Below, piece after piece: positions 7,999 through 17,087 of a stretch of 64,000 nt of DNA. The position numbers and the translations under genes were made by a program. Within the stretch, counting starts at the first letter, position 1. Each line of letters opens with the position of its first letter. The notes below the pieces were generated by a model that saw only the letters and a list, made by a program, of their open reading frames with translations, ran no database searches and had not been told where the DNA came from. The DNA comes from Candidatus Flexifilum breve (GTDB lineage: Bacteria; Chloroflexota; Anaerolineae; Aggregatilineales; Phototrophicaceae), in assembly GCA_016717205.1 (NCBI GenBank), contig JADKGC010000002.1:1116001-1180000 (forward strand), written 5' to 3'.

Positions 7999-8562
7999 AT
8001 GGATGTGCAGACCCGCATCGGGATGCCGCTGGACGAGTTCATCCGCGAATATGACAAACCCCCCTTTGAGCTGGTCAACGGCGAAAGGATTCCCGTAGTG
8101 CCGACCGTAGCGATTCACGGAGAGATTATTCGCGTTTTGGTCATGCTTTTGGCCAAGCTGAATGGAATCGTTTTTTATACGGATACACCCTTCGTACGGG
8201 ATGAGAAATCGGATCGGGTACGCGGTTCGCGTGTACCGGATCTCATGGCCTACCGGGTTACCCGTTGGACGGACTACAAAAACGCCACACCGGACTGGCG
8301 CGAACGTCCGTTTGCTCTGATTCCTGATTTATGTGTGGAAGTGGTTTCGAAGATCGATAACTACGAGGATGTTGACGACAAGGTCGCCGAATATTTACAG
8401 CTTGGCGTGAGTATGGTCTGGGTGATCAAACCGCGCAGCGAAGTGATCACCGTGCATGTAGCAGAACGTGTGCAGCGCCTGACCGCGACCGATCTCCTGA
8501 CTGGCGGCGACGTGCTGCCCGGTTTCAGCGTGCCCGTCGCCGACGTTTTCCCCAAAGCCTGA
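7999..8562 (+). CDS. Uma2-family (DUF820) endonuclease-like protein
   Basis: A 187-residue protein of the Uma2 family, a PD-(D/E)xK-fold group abundant in Cyanobacteria and Chloroflexota, often in many copies per genome. The typical order is present: MPLDEFIREYD, FELVNGERIPV, then SRVPDLMAYR (PD motif) and PDLCVEVVSKIDN (ExxS), then YLQLGVSMVWVIKPRSEVITVH, DVLPGFSVPVADVF. The cellular role of the family is unsettled. It may be linked to transposition or a weak nuclease activity. No partner gene is adjacent. Confidence 0.93.
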   Translation: MDVQTRIGMPLDEFIREYDKPPFELVNGERIPVVPTVAIHGEIIRVLVMLLAKLNGIVFYTDTPFVRDEKSDRVRGSRVPDLMAYRVTRWTDYKNATPDWRERPFALIPDLCVEVVSKIDNYEDVDDKVAEYLQLGVSMVWVIKPRSEVITVHVAERVQRLTATDLLTGGDVLPGFSVPVADVFPKA

Positions 8563-8563
8563 C

Positions 8564-8953
8564 TCACACGCTCTGCCGGAGCTCCCACAGGTTACCTTCC
8601 GGGTCGTTGAAGTACGCTACCCGGTAGCCCCACGGCTGCGTCAGCGGGGGGCGCGTGAACGGCACGCCCTTCGCGCTGAGCGTCGCATAGATCGCATCCA
8701 CATCGTCGACATCGGCGCACAGGATCGACCGGACCAGTTTCCCGCTCAGCGGTTCGAAGGCGCTCACGTCCACGCCGACCATCTCCGCCGATTGCCCCAG
8801 CTCCTGCAGCGCAAAATCCTGATCCTGCATCTTAAAGGCGACGAACTTGGCTTCCAACTGCGCGACCGGCAAACCCAAGGTATCCCGATAGAATGTCAAG
8901 CAAGCGGGGAAATCCTGCACAAAGAGCACGATAGCGCTGACCCGGTTGAACAT
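8564..8953 (-). CDS. VOC-family protein
   Basis: A 129-residue single-module VOC-fold protein. It begins MFNRVSAIVLFVQDF with FYRDTLGLP following, and ends RVAYFNDPEGNLWELRQSV, with the usual DPxGNxxE metal-site motif. Function cannot be narrowed beyond glyoxalase/dioxygenase/resistance-type fold. It converges on the Uma2 gene with no gap, so there is no room for a dedicated terminator. Confidence 0.88.
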   Translation of the reverse strand: MFNRVSAIVLFVQDFPACLTFYRDTLGLPVAQLEAKFVAFKMQDQDFALQELGQSAEMVGVDVSAFEPLSGKLVRSILCADVDDVDAIYATLSAKGVPFTRPPLTQPWGYRVAYFNDPEGNLWELRQSV

Positions 8954-9215
8954 GCTGTATTGCTCCTGACTTGGCAGATATGCCCGAACTGGATCGCTAT
9001 GGAGCCACTGGTTCAGGTATAATTAAGATTAGGTTTAATCTAGAACAAAAGTTCAAATTAGTCAACCGATCGATTAGGTCAAGCAAGGGGTGAGCTGCAC
9101 AATGTCCGCCTGGGACTTGGCTCAGCCCGTTCGTTATTCTCAACCGGACGACAGGCGTTGTCCCAATACCCATCCCCGAGCTTCAGGTTTTGAACGGGGA
9201 AAAGGATAAGAATGC
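8954..9215. other. Divergent intergenic region
   Basis: 262 bases between the VOC gene and the DUF89 gene. Contains TATAAT at 9018-9023 without a convincing -35, and the inverted repeat AGATTA-GGTT-TAATCT next to it (about 9026-9041), a possible operator. Nothing else recognised. Confidence 0.35.
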
Positions 9216-10370
9216 ATGACCCCTCCCCCAATGCGCACCGATGGCAGCACCGGGTTGGCCGCCAACACGATGCGCGTGCGCGTGCCCAACATCATTCGCG
9301 AGACACAGCGCCTCAACAACTTCCCCATGCCCATCCACACCGCGTTGGAACGCCTGCGCATCTCGATTGAGAACGACGCGCCGATCCACCCGCTGCCCGA
9401 TTCCGCCCCCGACTACGACCTGTGGTTGGAGGCGTTCGCCGCGCACGACGGCGAGTCGTGGCTGAATACCGAGTGGTTCTTCGCAGAGGTGTATCTCTAT
9501 CGGCTGATCGTCGGCGCAGTTGATTGGCACACCACGGGCGTGGATCCGTTCGTCGCCAAGAAGGAAGAAGAGGTCACGGGTGGTGGGATTCAGGCGGCGA
9601 TTCGCCATGCGCTGACGGCGCCGCCCGACACACGACTCGCAAACCTGCTGCAGCATGCGTTGTGGGGCAACCGCGTCGACTTGAGCTATGCCATCGGCAC
9701 GACGCACGGCGCGGCGACCAGCGACGATCTGCTGGCGGATGACAGCGCGGCGGTCATCGATTACTTGCAGGCGAGCGAACCGGGGCACGTCCATATCGTG
9801 CTCGATAACGCCGGGACCGAGCTGGCGATGGATATTCTGTTCGTTGATGCGCTGCTCGATATCGTGGATCGCGTCACGCTGCACGTCAAAGATCATCCAA
9901 CCTTTGTCAGCGACGCCACGCGCAGCGATGTGCTCGACTTCCTGAGTGAAATGGCGCTGCGTGGTTCACTCACGCGCGGTTTCGGTCAAGAGGCGCGTGA
10001 GATCAGCGAACGGGTGCAGTTGGCGCTCATGGATGATCGGCTGCGCATCACGCCGGATCGCTGGTGGAACAGCCCGTACTTCGGCCCGCAGATGCCGCCG
10101 CGCCTGCTGTGGCAGTTCGAGGACGCCGAACTCGTGATCTTCAAGGGGGATGCCAACTATCGCCGCATCGTCAGCGATGCCTTGTGGCCTGCCGACACGC
10201 CGTTCGCCGAAGCGGTCAACTATTTCCCCGCGCCGCTGCTGGCGCTGCGCACCTGCAAAAGCGATACCATCGTCGGCTTGCCGACGGGCTTGGCGGACAA
10301 GCTCGATGTGGCGCACAACGATTGGCGCTTCAACGGCAAGCACGGCCTGATTCAGTTCTACAAGCCGTAG
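9216..10370 (+). CDS. ARMT1-like damage-control phosphatase (DUF89 family)
   Basis: A 384-residue protein of the DUF89/ARMT1 metal-dependent phosphatase family, thought to hydrolyse damaged or side-product sugar phosphates. Family signatures in order: WFFAEVYLYRLI, LWGNRVDLSYA, the metal-site stretch VLDNAGTELAMD, VKDHPTFVSDAT, and FKGDANYRR near the C-terminus. The ATG at 9216 has AAAAGGATAAG upstream and fits the usual N-terminus (PPPMRTDGSTGLAANTMRVR). Monocistronic; flanked by repeats. The physiological substrate cannot be inferred from context. Confidence 0.9.
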   Translation: MTPPPMRTDGSTGLAANTMRVRVPNIIRETQRLNNFPMPIHTALERLRISIENDAPIHPLPDSAPDYDLWLEAFAAHDGESWLNTEWFFAEVYLYRLIVGAVDWHTTGVDPFVAKKEEEVTGGGIQAAIRHALTAPPDTRLANLLQHALWGNRVDLSYAIGTTHGAATSDDLLADDSAAVIDYLQASEPGHVHIVLDNAGTELAMDILFVDALLDIVDRVTLHVKDHPTFVSDATRSDVLDFLSEMALRGSLTRGFGQEAREISERVQLALMDDRLRITPDRWWNSPYFGPQMPPRLLWQFEDAELVIFKGDANYRRIVSDALWPADTPFAEAVNYFPAPLLALRTCKSDTIVGLPTGLADKLDVAHNDWRFNGKHGLIQFYKP

Positions 10371-10505
10371 CGGCCTCACCCCGTTTCGCTGCGCTCAACC
10401 GCCCCTCTCCCTTGGGAGAGGGGCAAAGAACCGTCAGGTTCTTGGGGTGAGGCCTACGCATTGGCAGACTAAACTGAAATCCCACACGCCGTCTAGTTAC
10501 CGATT
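10371..10505. repeat. GC-rich dispersed repeat with outer inverted arms
   Basis: GCCTCACCCC (about 10374) and GGGGTGAGGC (about 10445-10454) form the outer arms of a foldback unit, with CCCCTCTCCC-TT-GGGAGAGGGG inside. Related to copies near 22.0 and 63.9 kb. It separates two convergent genes and may act as a terminator for both. Confidence 0.7.
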
Positions 10506-12755
10506 TTACCCCCGCAGATACCGCCCAGTGATCGACTGCTCGGCGTGCACGATGTCGCGCGGCGTGCCTTCGAACAGCACACGCCCGCCTTTGTTACCGC
10601 CTTCTGGCCCCATGTCGATGATCCAGTCCGCGTTTTTGATCACGTCGAGATTGTGCTCGATCACGATCACCGTATTGCCCGCATCCACCAGCCGATTCAT
10701 GATCGCCAGCAGGTGCGTGATATCCGACATGTGCAGCCCGGTAGTCGGCTCATCCATCACATAGATGCTGCCCTGCTTGTGCAGTTCGCTGGCCAGCTTG
10801 ATGCGCTGGCACTCGCCGCCGGAGAGCGAACTGAGCGGCTGCCCCAACGTCAGATAGTCGAGGCCGACATCGCTCATCGCCTGCAGCCGAGCGGTGATCT
10901 TCTTGATGGTGAAGAACTCGAGCGCCTGCTGCACCGTCATCCCCAACACATCGTTGATCGACTTGCCGTTCAGCTTGTATTCGAGCACCTCGTCCTTGAA
11001 GCGCTTGCCTTCGCAGATTTCGCACGGCGATTTGACCTCGCCGAGCGCCGCCAGTTCCGTGTAGATCACGCCTAAGCCCTGACAGTTCTCGCACGCACCC
11101 TCCGAATTGAAGCTGAACAGGGACGGGCTGACGTTGTTGGCGCTGGCAAACGCTTTGCGCACATCGTCCATGATGCCGGTGTAGGTGGCCGGGTTAGAGC
11201 GCGTATTTGCGCCGACGGGCGACTGATCGATCACAATCGCGTCGGTATGCTGGTGCAGAAACACCTGATGAATCAGTGAGCTTTTGCCCGAACCCGCGAC
11301 GCCTGTCACAGTAGTCAGCACGCCTTGTGGGATGTTCACGCTGACGTTTTGCAAATTGTTGACGCACGCGTTCATGATGCGCAGCTGGCCTTTAGCGGCG
11401 CGGAAACTGGTCTTGATCGGCATTTGGCGCAGCATGTGCTTGCCCGTGAGCGTCTCCGACTGCAGGAGCCCGTCGAAACTGCCTTCGTAGACGATCCGTC
11501 CGCCGTTGCTGCCCGCGCGCGGCCCCACATCCACCACGTGATCCGCCGCCCTGATCACATCCGGGTCGTGTTCGACTACCAGCACGGTGTTGCCCCGGTC
11601 GCGGAGCTGCTGCAAGAGTTCATTCATGCGGTGAACATCGCGCGGGTGCAGGCCGACGCTCGGCTCGTCGAACACGTACATCACATCGCTCAGGCTGCTG
11701 GTCAGGTGTTTGACGATCTTGACGCGCTGCGATTCCCCGCCGGACAGCGTATCCGTCTCGCGATTCAGCGTCAGGTATTCCAGCCCAATGTCGATCAGAT
11801 ATTGCAGCCGCTGGACGAGCGTCGCGACGATGGGCGCGCCTTTTGGATCGGTGACTGCGCGGATCACGTTGATCAGATCGCCCACTTCCATGGCCGACAT
11901 CTCGGCGATATTCAGCCCATTGATTTTGCAGCTCAGCGCCGCTGGACTCAAGCGCGCGCCGTGGCACAGCGGGCAGAGCTGCATCGTCAGATATGGCTCA
12001 ACGGATTTCTGGGTGCGCTCCGAGAGGGTTTTCAGGTCGCGGGTGATGTACTTCTGCGTGAACTTCTCGACAATGCCGTCGAAGGTCATGTTCATCGACT
12101 TGTTGCCGATCATCATTTTGACCTTGACGGGCTGGCTGTAGAGCAGGCGGTTCATTTCCTCGTCGGAATAATCGGCCAACCGCTTATCGGTGTCGAATAA
12201 GCCCGATTGCGTGAGGAGATTCCAGCCCCAACTGTCAATGGCATACTCCGGGAACAGGATGGCGCCCTCGTTGATCGACTTGGACGGATCGAGAAAGCGG
12301 TCGAGATCCACACCCAGCTTGCGGCCTAAACCGTTGCATTCCGGGCACATCCCCTGCGGATCGTTGAATGAGAACAGGTTGACGTGCCCCACATGCGGCT
12401 GACCAATATACGAGAACAGCCGCCGCAGCACCGCGTAAATGTCGGTGATGGTGCCCATCGTCGAATGCGAACCGCCGCCGAGGCGCTTTTGATCGACCAC
12501 AATTGGCATGTTCAGGTTCTCAATGGCGTCGGCGTCCGGCTGGGAGTAGCGCGGCAGGAACGCGCGAATGAACATGCTGAAGTTCTCGTTCAACTGGCGT
12601 TGAGCTTCGGTGGCAATCGTGTCGAAGACGATGGAGGACTTGCCCGAACCCGACACGCCAGTGAAAATGGTGATTTTGCGCTTGGGAATGCGCAGCGAAA
12701 CGTTCTTGAGGTTGTTCTCACGCGCACCGCGAATCTCGATATATTCCTGGGGCAT
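10506..12755 (-). CDS. UvrA paralogue (short class, excinuclease ABC subunit A-like)
   Basis: 749 residues, far shorter than repair UvrA (~940), and lacking the usual UvrB-binding and insertion regions. Both ABC modules are present: Walker A GVSGSGKSS near residue 33 and GVAGSGKSS near 460, signatures LSGGESQRVKI and LSGGECQRIKLA, and zinc-type Cys pairs (CPECNGLG, CPLCHGARL, CENCQGLG, CEICEGKRF). This matches the short UvrA class (UvrA2/UvrA3, DrrC-like), linked in some actinobacteria to tolerance of DNA-binding drugs rather than core excision repair. The ATG at 12755 is preceded by GGAGAACCC. The role here is unknown. Confidence 0.93.
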   Translation of the reverse strand: MPQEYIEIRGARENNLKNVSLRIPKRKITIFTGVSGSGKSSIVFDTIATEAQRQLNENFSMFIRAFLPRYSQPDADAIENLNMPIVVDQKRLGGGSHSTMGTITDIYAVLRRLFSYIGQPHVGHVNLFSFNDPQGMCPECNGLGRKLGVDLDRFLDPSKSINEGAILFPEYAIDSWGWNLLTQSGLFDTDKRLADYSDEEMNRLLYSQPVKVKMMIGNKSMNMTFDGIVEKFTQKYITRDLKTLSERTQKSVEPYLTMQLCPLCHGARLSPAALSCKINGLNIAEMSAMEVGDLINVIRAVTDPKGAPIVATLVQRLQYLIDIGLEYLTLNRETDTLSGGESQRVKIVKHLTSSLSDVMYVFDEPSVGLHPRDVHRMNELLQQLRDRGNTVLVVEHDPDVIRAADHVVDVGPRAGSNGGRIVYEGSFDGLLQSETLTGKHMLRQMPIKTSFRAAKGQLRIMNACVNNLQNVSVNIPQGVLTTVTGVAGSGKSSLIHQVFLHQHTDAIVIDQSPVGANTRSNPATYTGIMDDVRKAFASANNVSPSLFSFNSEGACENCQGLGVIYTELAALGEVKSPCEICEGKRFKDEVLEYKLNGKSINDVLGMTVQQALEFFTIKKITARLQAMSDVGLDYLTLGQPLSSLSGGECQRIKLASELHKQGSIYVMDEPTTGLHMSDITHLLAIMNRLVDAGNTVIVIEHNLDVIKNADWIIDMGPEGGNKGGRVLFEGTPRDIVHAEQSITGRYLRG

Positions 12756-12914
12756 GGGTTCTCCTTCTCAGATCGCAAACTGAAGCCTTAAGCCGTGCGT
12801 AGCTATATGGTTGCGGTCGTCGGGTGTGTGATGCACATGCCCAAGGCAGACTAGCTTTCAACCTATGCCAGTGATAGCATGAACGCAAATCGTAACTGAG
12901 TCCGGAGTTTCACT
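12756..12914. other. Divergent intergenic region
   Basis: 159 bases between the UvrA paralogue and cofE-like gene. A weak -10-like TGATAGCAT lies near 12871. No operator palindrome or RNA gene recognised. Confidence 0.3.
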
Positions 12915-13718
12915 GTGCGTAACCCCTTAATCGTGATCCCGGTGCCTGCTCCGGTGCAGCAGGCGGCCTTTGACCTGTACGCCACGCTGACCGATGCTAT
13001 CGCCGCGGCGGGCGCAGCCCTTGAACCGGGTGATGTGCTGGCCGTGTCCAGCAAGTACGCGGCGATCAGCGAGGGCCAGATCGTCAAGCTGGACGAGATC
13101 GAGATCACGCCGCAAGCCGCCATGCTCGCCGAGCGCTACAGCATGAATCCCGGGATCGCCGCGCTGGTCGCGCAGCAGGCGGATCACATCTTCGGCGGTA
13201 TTCCCGGCTTTTTGCTCACCTTCAAAGACGGCATTCTCTCGCCCAATGCGGGCATCGACCGCTCGAACATCCCTAATGGCTACGCGGTCGTCTTCCCGGA
13301 GCATCCCTATCGCACGGCGGCGCGCATTCGCGCGGCGATGCGGGCGCGCCTCGGCGTCGATATCGGCGTTATCCTCACCGACAGTTGGCTGATGCCGGGG
13401 CGCATCGGCACGACGGGCGTCGCGCTGGCGACGGCGGGCTTCCGGCCCGTGCAGGATGAGCGCGGCAAGCCGGATCTCTTCGGCAACCCAATGATGGTCA
13501 CGCGGCGCGGCATCGCCGACACGATTTGCGCGGCGGCGCAGTTGGTCATGGGCGAGCGTGACGAGGCGACCCCGTTCGCCATTGCCCGCAACACCGGTGT
13601 CACGCTCACCGACGACGAGATCACCGTTGCGGATGTCGCCATCGAGTGGCCGATGTGCATCTACGTGCAGTCGCTCACCGAAGGCGCGCTCGTGCAGGTT
13701 GAACGCAGTCCCCGCTAA
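12915..13718 (+). CDS. cofE: Coenzyme F420-0:L-glutamate ligase-like protein
   Basis: A 267-residue protein of the CofE family, which adds glutamate to the F420 side chain. Conserved blocks: VSSKYAAISEGQIVKLDE, DGILSPNAGIDRSN, VILTDSWLMPGRIGTTG, VQDERGKPDLFGNPM and ADTICAAAQLVMGE. Start is GTG at 12915 with CCGGAG upstream. No other F420 biosynthesis gene (cofC, cofD, fbiC) is in the window, so it may serve a complete pathway elsewhere or be a homologue with a different amide-ligase substrate. Monocistronic. Confidence 0.9.
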   Translation: MRNPLIVIPVPAPVQQAAFDLYATLTDAIAAAGAALEPGDVLAVSSKYAAISEGQIVKLDEIEITPQAAMLAERYSMNPGIAALVAQQADHIFGGIPGFLLTFKDGILSPNAGIDRSNIPNGYAVVFPEHPYRTAARIRAAMRARLGVDIGVILTDSWLMPGRIGTTGVALATAGFRPVQDERGKPDLFGNPMMVTRRGIADTICAAAQLVMGERDEATPFAIARNTGVTLTDDEITVADVAIEWPMCIYVQSLTEGALVQVERSPR

Positions 13719-13842
13719 ACCCTCATCCTGCTTTCACCATCCGATCCGATAATTCAATTGGGGCGCGGCGTGCTGCGCCCCGATCATCTCCGCACTCATC
13801 AGCACTTCCCATTCTGAGGTCTGAGACGAAAGGCTACAGCAT
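13719..13842. other. Short intergenic region
   Basis: No terminator, promoter or repeat stands out. GACGAAAGG lies just ahead of the next start as its ribosome binding site. Confidence 0.3.
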
Positions 13843-14793
13843 ATGCAGCTTCACGGGCTTCACCATGTCACTGCCGTCACCGGCAATCCTGGCTTGAATC
13901 ACGATTTCTATACGCGCGTGCTGGGTCTGCGCTTGGTCAAAAAGACGGTCAATCAGGACGATACCTCGGCGTATCACCTGTTTTACGCGGATAAGCTCGG
14001 CTCCCCCGGCACGGATATGACCTTCTTCGACTGGTCGATGCTGGGCGCTAATCGGCGTGGCACGGACAGCATCGCGACCACGCAGTTCCGCGTGAATGGC
14101 GCGGCGGCGCTCAATTACTGGGTGGAACGGTTGATGGCGGAAAACGTGCAGCACGAGGGGATCAGCACCTGGGCGGGGCGCGCCGCGCTGCGCTTCGACG
14201 ATCCCGAAGGGCAGCGCTTGATGCTGGTCGACGATGGCGGCGCGCCGTATGAGGGCGAAGTGTGGGATGGGGCCGATGTGCCGCTCGACCATGCCATTCG
14301 GGGATTCTACGGCGTCGTGCTGCACGTCCCTAATCTCGACCGTATGGCGATTCTGCTCACGCAGGTGCTCAACTTTGCCGAACTCCGTCGGGAGACGCTG
14401 CCCACGGGCGAAGCGCTGATTGTGTTCGGCATGGATGGCGGCGGGCCGGGACGCGAAGTGCATGTGGTCGAAGTGCGCAGCGGCGGACGCGCCAATCTCG
14501 GACGCGGCGGCGTGCATCACGTCGCCTTCCGCGTGACGGATGACGCCGAGCAAGCGGCATGGGAACAGCGCCTCGCCCGCGTCGGCCTGCCCACCTCCGG
14601 CCAGATCGACCGCTTCTACTTCAAGTCGCTCTACTTCCGCGTGTCCGAGGGCATCCTGTTCGAACTGGCGACCGACGGCCCCGGTTTTGCCGCCGACGAA
14701 AGCCTCGAAACGCTCGGCGAACGGCTGGCGCTGCCGCCCTTCCTCGAACCGCACCGCGCGCAGATCGAAGCCGGTCTCAAGCCGATTGAATGA
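13843..14793 (+). CDS. Ring-cleaving dioxygenase, two-module VOC family (MhqO-like)
   Basis: A 316-residue glyoxalase-type protein with two VOC modules. Module one opens LHGLHHVTAVTGNP with FYTRVLGLRLVKKTVN, module two near residue 150 (DHAIRGFYGVVLHVPN). Metal-ligand candidates include the early HH pair, GGVHHVAFRV near residue 223, and a C-terminal E in SEGILFELATDGPGF. The family opens aromatic rings of hydroquinones or catechols and is often induced by quinone or thiol stress. It stands alone, with no regulator beside it. Confidence 0.92.
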   Translation: MQLHGLHHVTAVTGNPGLNHDFYTRVLGLRLVKKTVNQDDTSAYHLFYADKLGSPGTDMTFFDWSMLGANRRGTDSIATTQFRVNGAAALNYWVERLMAENVQHEGISTWAGRAALRFDDPEGQRLMLVDDGGAPYEGEVWDGADVPLDHAIRGFYGVVLHVPNLDRMAILLTQVLNFAELRRETLPTGEALIVFGMDGGGPGREVHVVEVRSGGRANLGRGGVHHVAFRVTDDAEQAAWEQRLARVGLPTSGQIDRFYFKSLYFRVSEGILFELATDGPGFAADESLETLGERLALPPFLEPHRAQIEAGLKPIE

Positions 14794-15312
14794 AGTATTC
14801 ACAGACCCTCAGCCCTACTAGCACGCAAGCGGGGAGAGCGCGATAGTTTAATCTGAGGCAACAGACAGAATGGCTTGCCCCTCCCGTTAGCGGTCGAGGC
14901 AAGAGGGTGTTGAATAAGGGCAGCTTCCGACCTCACCCCCGGCCCCTCCCCGAATTCAGGGCGGGGAGACAGCCAAAGCGCTGTTCATCGCCCCTCTCCC
15001 CGCTTGCGTAGGAGCGGGGTTGGGGGTGAGGTGACATAGATAGGTTTTCATGGTTCCCAATGGAACCTGGGGTTCCTTCGCCAAAGAATCTGTAGGGACG
15101 AGGCATGCCTCGTCCTGTCTTTCTCTGGAGAGGGCAACCCACCCGTCATCTATTTCCATAACTGAGGAAAACCAAAGCGTTACGCGGAGCGGTTCTGGTG
15201 CGATTTTCTACCGAGGACGAGGCATGCCTCGTCCCTACAATTAAAAACCTACCCCTGACAGGTGGGGTGAGGGGAACGCGCGCATGAGGTTTATTCCTAA
15301 CTGACGTTAAAA
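14794..15312. repeat. Large intergenic repeat block
   Basis: About 520 bases of dispersed repeats: the G-run/C-run unit at about 14929-15031, two full palindromes GGACGAGGCATGCCTCGTCC (15096-15115 and 15215-15234), the upstream part GGTTCCTTCGCCAAAGAAT shared with 63.84 kb, and a TTATTCCTAACTGACGTTA element at 15291-15309. The last differs by one base from the terminal repeats at 24906 and 25095. No gene seen. Confidence 0.8.
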
Positions 15313-15344
15313 CACAACGGACGCCCCGCGAGGCGTCCGTTGTG
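15313..15344 (-). terminator. Rho-independent terminator for SH3b protein gene
   Basis: Perfect 13-bp stem (15313-15325 with 15332-15344, arms CACAACGGACGCC) and 6-base loop, followed on the minus strand by TTTTAACG. It lies 20 bases beyond the stop of the gene at 15365. Confidence 0.85.
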
Positions 15345-15364
15345 ATTCTAAAGCGAAGGGCTGC

Positions 15365-16954
15365 TTACGGGTGGTTGCCGGTGCTTTCGGTGACGGACAG
15401 CGTGCCGCTGATGAACGAACCGGAGGCAAAGCTGCCGATCCAGATGTCATAGCGCCCGCTTACCGGCGAATTGAAATCGATCGTCGGGTTGAGCGTGCCG
15501 AAGCTGTCGTCGTTGCAGGCGAACTGACCATTGGCGCCGTTGATAATCATCGTTGAGTCGCCGCTGCCCACGAAGTAGAAGCGCAGCGTCGGGAACGCGC
15601 CAGCGGTGTAGTTCACGCTGAAATCGGGCGCGGAGGTCGCGAAGCCGGTGCAGCCGCCGCCCAGATAGCTGACGTCAACGCTGCCGCCGGAGGTCATGCC
15701 TGCTTGGAACGGATCCGGCACGAAGCCCGAAGTCAACGCGGTCGACCCGTAGTTCGGCGGCAGGTTGAAGTTCAACGTCGCCGCCGGAGCCGCGGTCGTG
15801 GCCGTCGGCGTGGCGGTGGCCACTGCCGGGTTCGTGCTGGTCGGCGTCAGCGTGAACAGCGTCGTGCTGGTCGGCGTCAGCGTCGGCGGGGTGATGATCG
15901 AGATCGCCGCGCAGTTGCCGCCAACGCGCACCACCGTGCCGGAGACCCAACCGGTCACGCCATTGACCGTCACCTGATACCACGAGGCATCCGGGACACG
16001 ACCGAGGACGAGCGCGGTTCCCAACGGCGAAAGCTGCGTCACAATGCCAAAAGTTGTGCCGGGGCCGCTGCGCACGTTGACGGCGGTGCCGCCATTCGTC
16101 GCCACGGTACACGGCCCGAGGGGGTTAATCGTCGGGAAGGCGATCTGCGTGGGCACGAACAGCGTGGCGTCGCCACAATCACCACCGAGGTCGGGAGCGC
16201 TGGGCTGTACGTTTTGCGCTGTGCCACCCGTCGCCGGGCAGCGGATCGGGCCGTTTTCGACTTCCAGACACACGAAGAAATCGGAATTTGCGCCGCTGAA
16301 GAGTACTTCAAGCAGGAAGGAGACATTGCCCGGCGGCAAACGGAAGCGCGCGCCGCCGATCAGCGCGCCCGCTGAACCGAGCAGTTCGCCCGTTTCCGAG
16401 TCGCGCAGGACGAAGACCGGGCTCGCGCCCGCCGAACGTGACTCCGCCGTCAGCAGTTGGAACGCAGTCGGGTTGCCCGCGACGGTGAAGGCCGCGCGCG
16501 TCGCTTGATCGCTCACATTGCTGGTGATGGCTTCGCCGGGTTGGAGCGGTTCTGGCGCTTCGAGCGGTTCACCCGCCTGAATGCTCAGCAGGAACGCGCC
16601 CGCCGTGCCAAATGTGCCGCTGATCTCGATGCGGTACTGGCCGGGCGTGGAAATCGGCACCGTGCCCGCTACCGTCGAACGGCCCGCGCTGTTATCAACG
16701 CTTTGCAGTACGACGCCCGACGGATCGAACACGCGGAACGCCGGTGCTAACCCGGAGCCAATCGTCAACACCTGAATTTGCAGCGTCTGCGGCGTCGGCA
16801 CATTGACGCTAAACGCCGAGACCGGGATTGCCGCGCTCACTTCCCCCGTCACATTCTCGCCAATCCCGACTGGAACGACGTCGGCCTGGGCCGTGACGCT
16901 CACCGCGGTTAAAACAATTAACATGAAAACTACTATGAGCTTACGAATTGTCAT
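15365..16954 (-). CDS. Secreted SH3b-domain protein with Thr/Pro linker
   Basis: 529 residues with a clear signal peptide (MTIRKLIVVFMLIVLTAVSVTAQA). Two N-terminal pre-peptidase-C-like beta domains (about 25-130 and 140-235) are followed by a bacterial SH3 domain near 285-345 (GTAVNVRSGPGTTF, SWYQVTVNGVTGWVSG). Then comes a Thr/Pro/Ala linker (about 352-395) and a C-terminal beta domain ending at the stop (YDIWIGSFASGSFISGTL), resembling domain one. Probably an extracytoplasmic cell-wall or matrix binding protein. This architecture is common in Anaerolineae. Its own terminator follows. Confidence 0.85.
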   Translation of the reverse strand: MTIRKLIVVFMLIVLTAVSVTAQADVVPVGIGENVTGEVSAAIPVSAFSVNVPTPQTLQIQVLTIGSGLAPAFRVFDPSGVVLQSVDNSAGRSTVAGTVPISTPGQYRIEISGTFGTAGAFLLSIQAGEPLEAPEPLQPGEAITSNVSDQATRAAFTVAGNPTAFQLLTAESRSAGASPVFVLRDSETGELLGSAGALIGGARFRLPPGNVSFLLEVLFSGANSDFFVCLEVENGPIRCPATGGTAQNVQPSAPDLGGDCGDATLFVPTQIAFPTINPLGPCTVATNGGTAVNVRSGPGTTFGIVTQLSPLGTALVLGRVPDASWYQVTVNGVTGWVSGTVVRVGGNCAAISIITPPTLTPTSTTLFTLTPTSTNPAVATATPTATTAAPAATLNFNLPPNYGSTALTSGFVPDPFQAGMTSGGSVDVSYLGGGCTGFATSAPDFSVNYTAGAFPTLRFYFVGSGDSTMIINGANGQFACNDDSFGTLNPTIDFNSPVSGRYDIWIGSFASGSFISGTLSVTESTGNHP

Positions 16955-17087
16955 CGTTTATGTCTCCACTCCACCAAGTGCTGCTCTCCCTTAACTGTAC
17001 GACAAATACGATACATTGCAATCAGGCTAAGGGCGGAGAGACAATAAGAATAAGGACTACACCGCGTGGGCAGAAAGGCAGCGGATC

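Noticed and set aside
12915..13718. Full F420 pathway
   Set aside because: Only the ligase-like gene is present; no cofC, cofD, fbiC or F420-dependent enzyme in the window.
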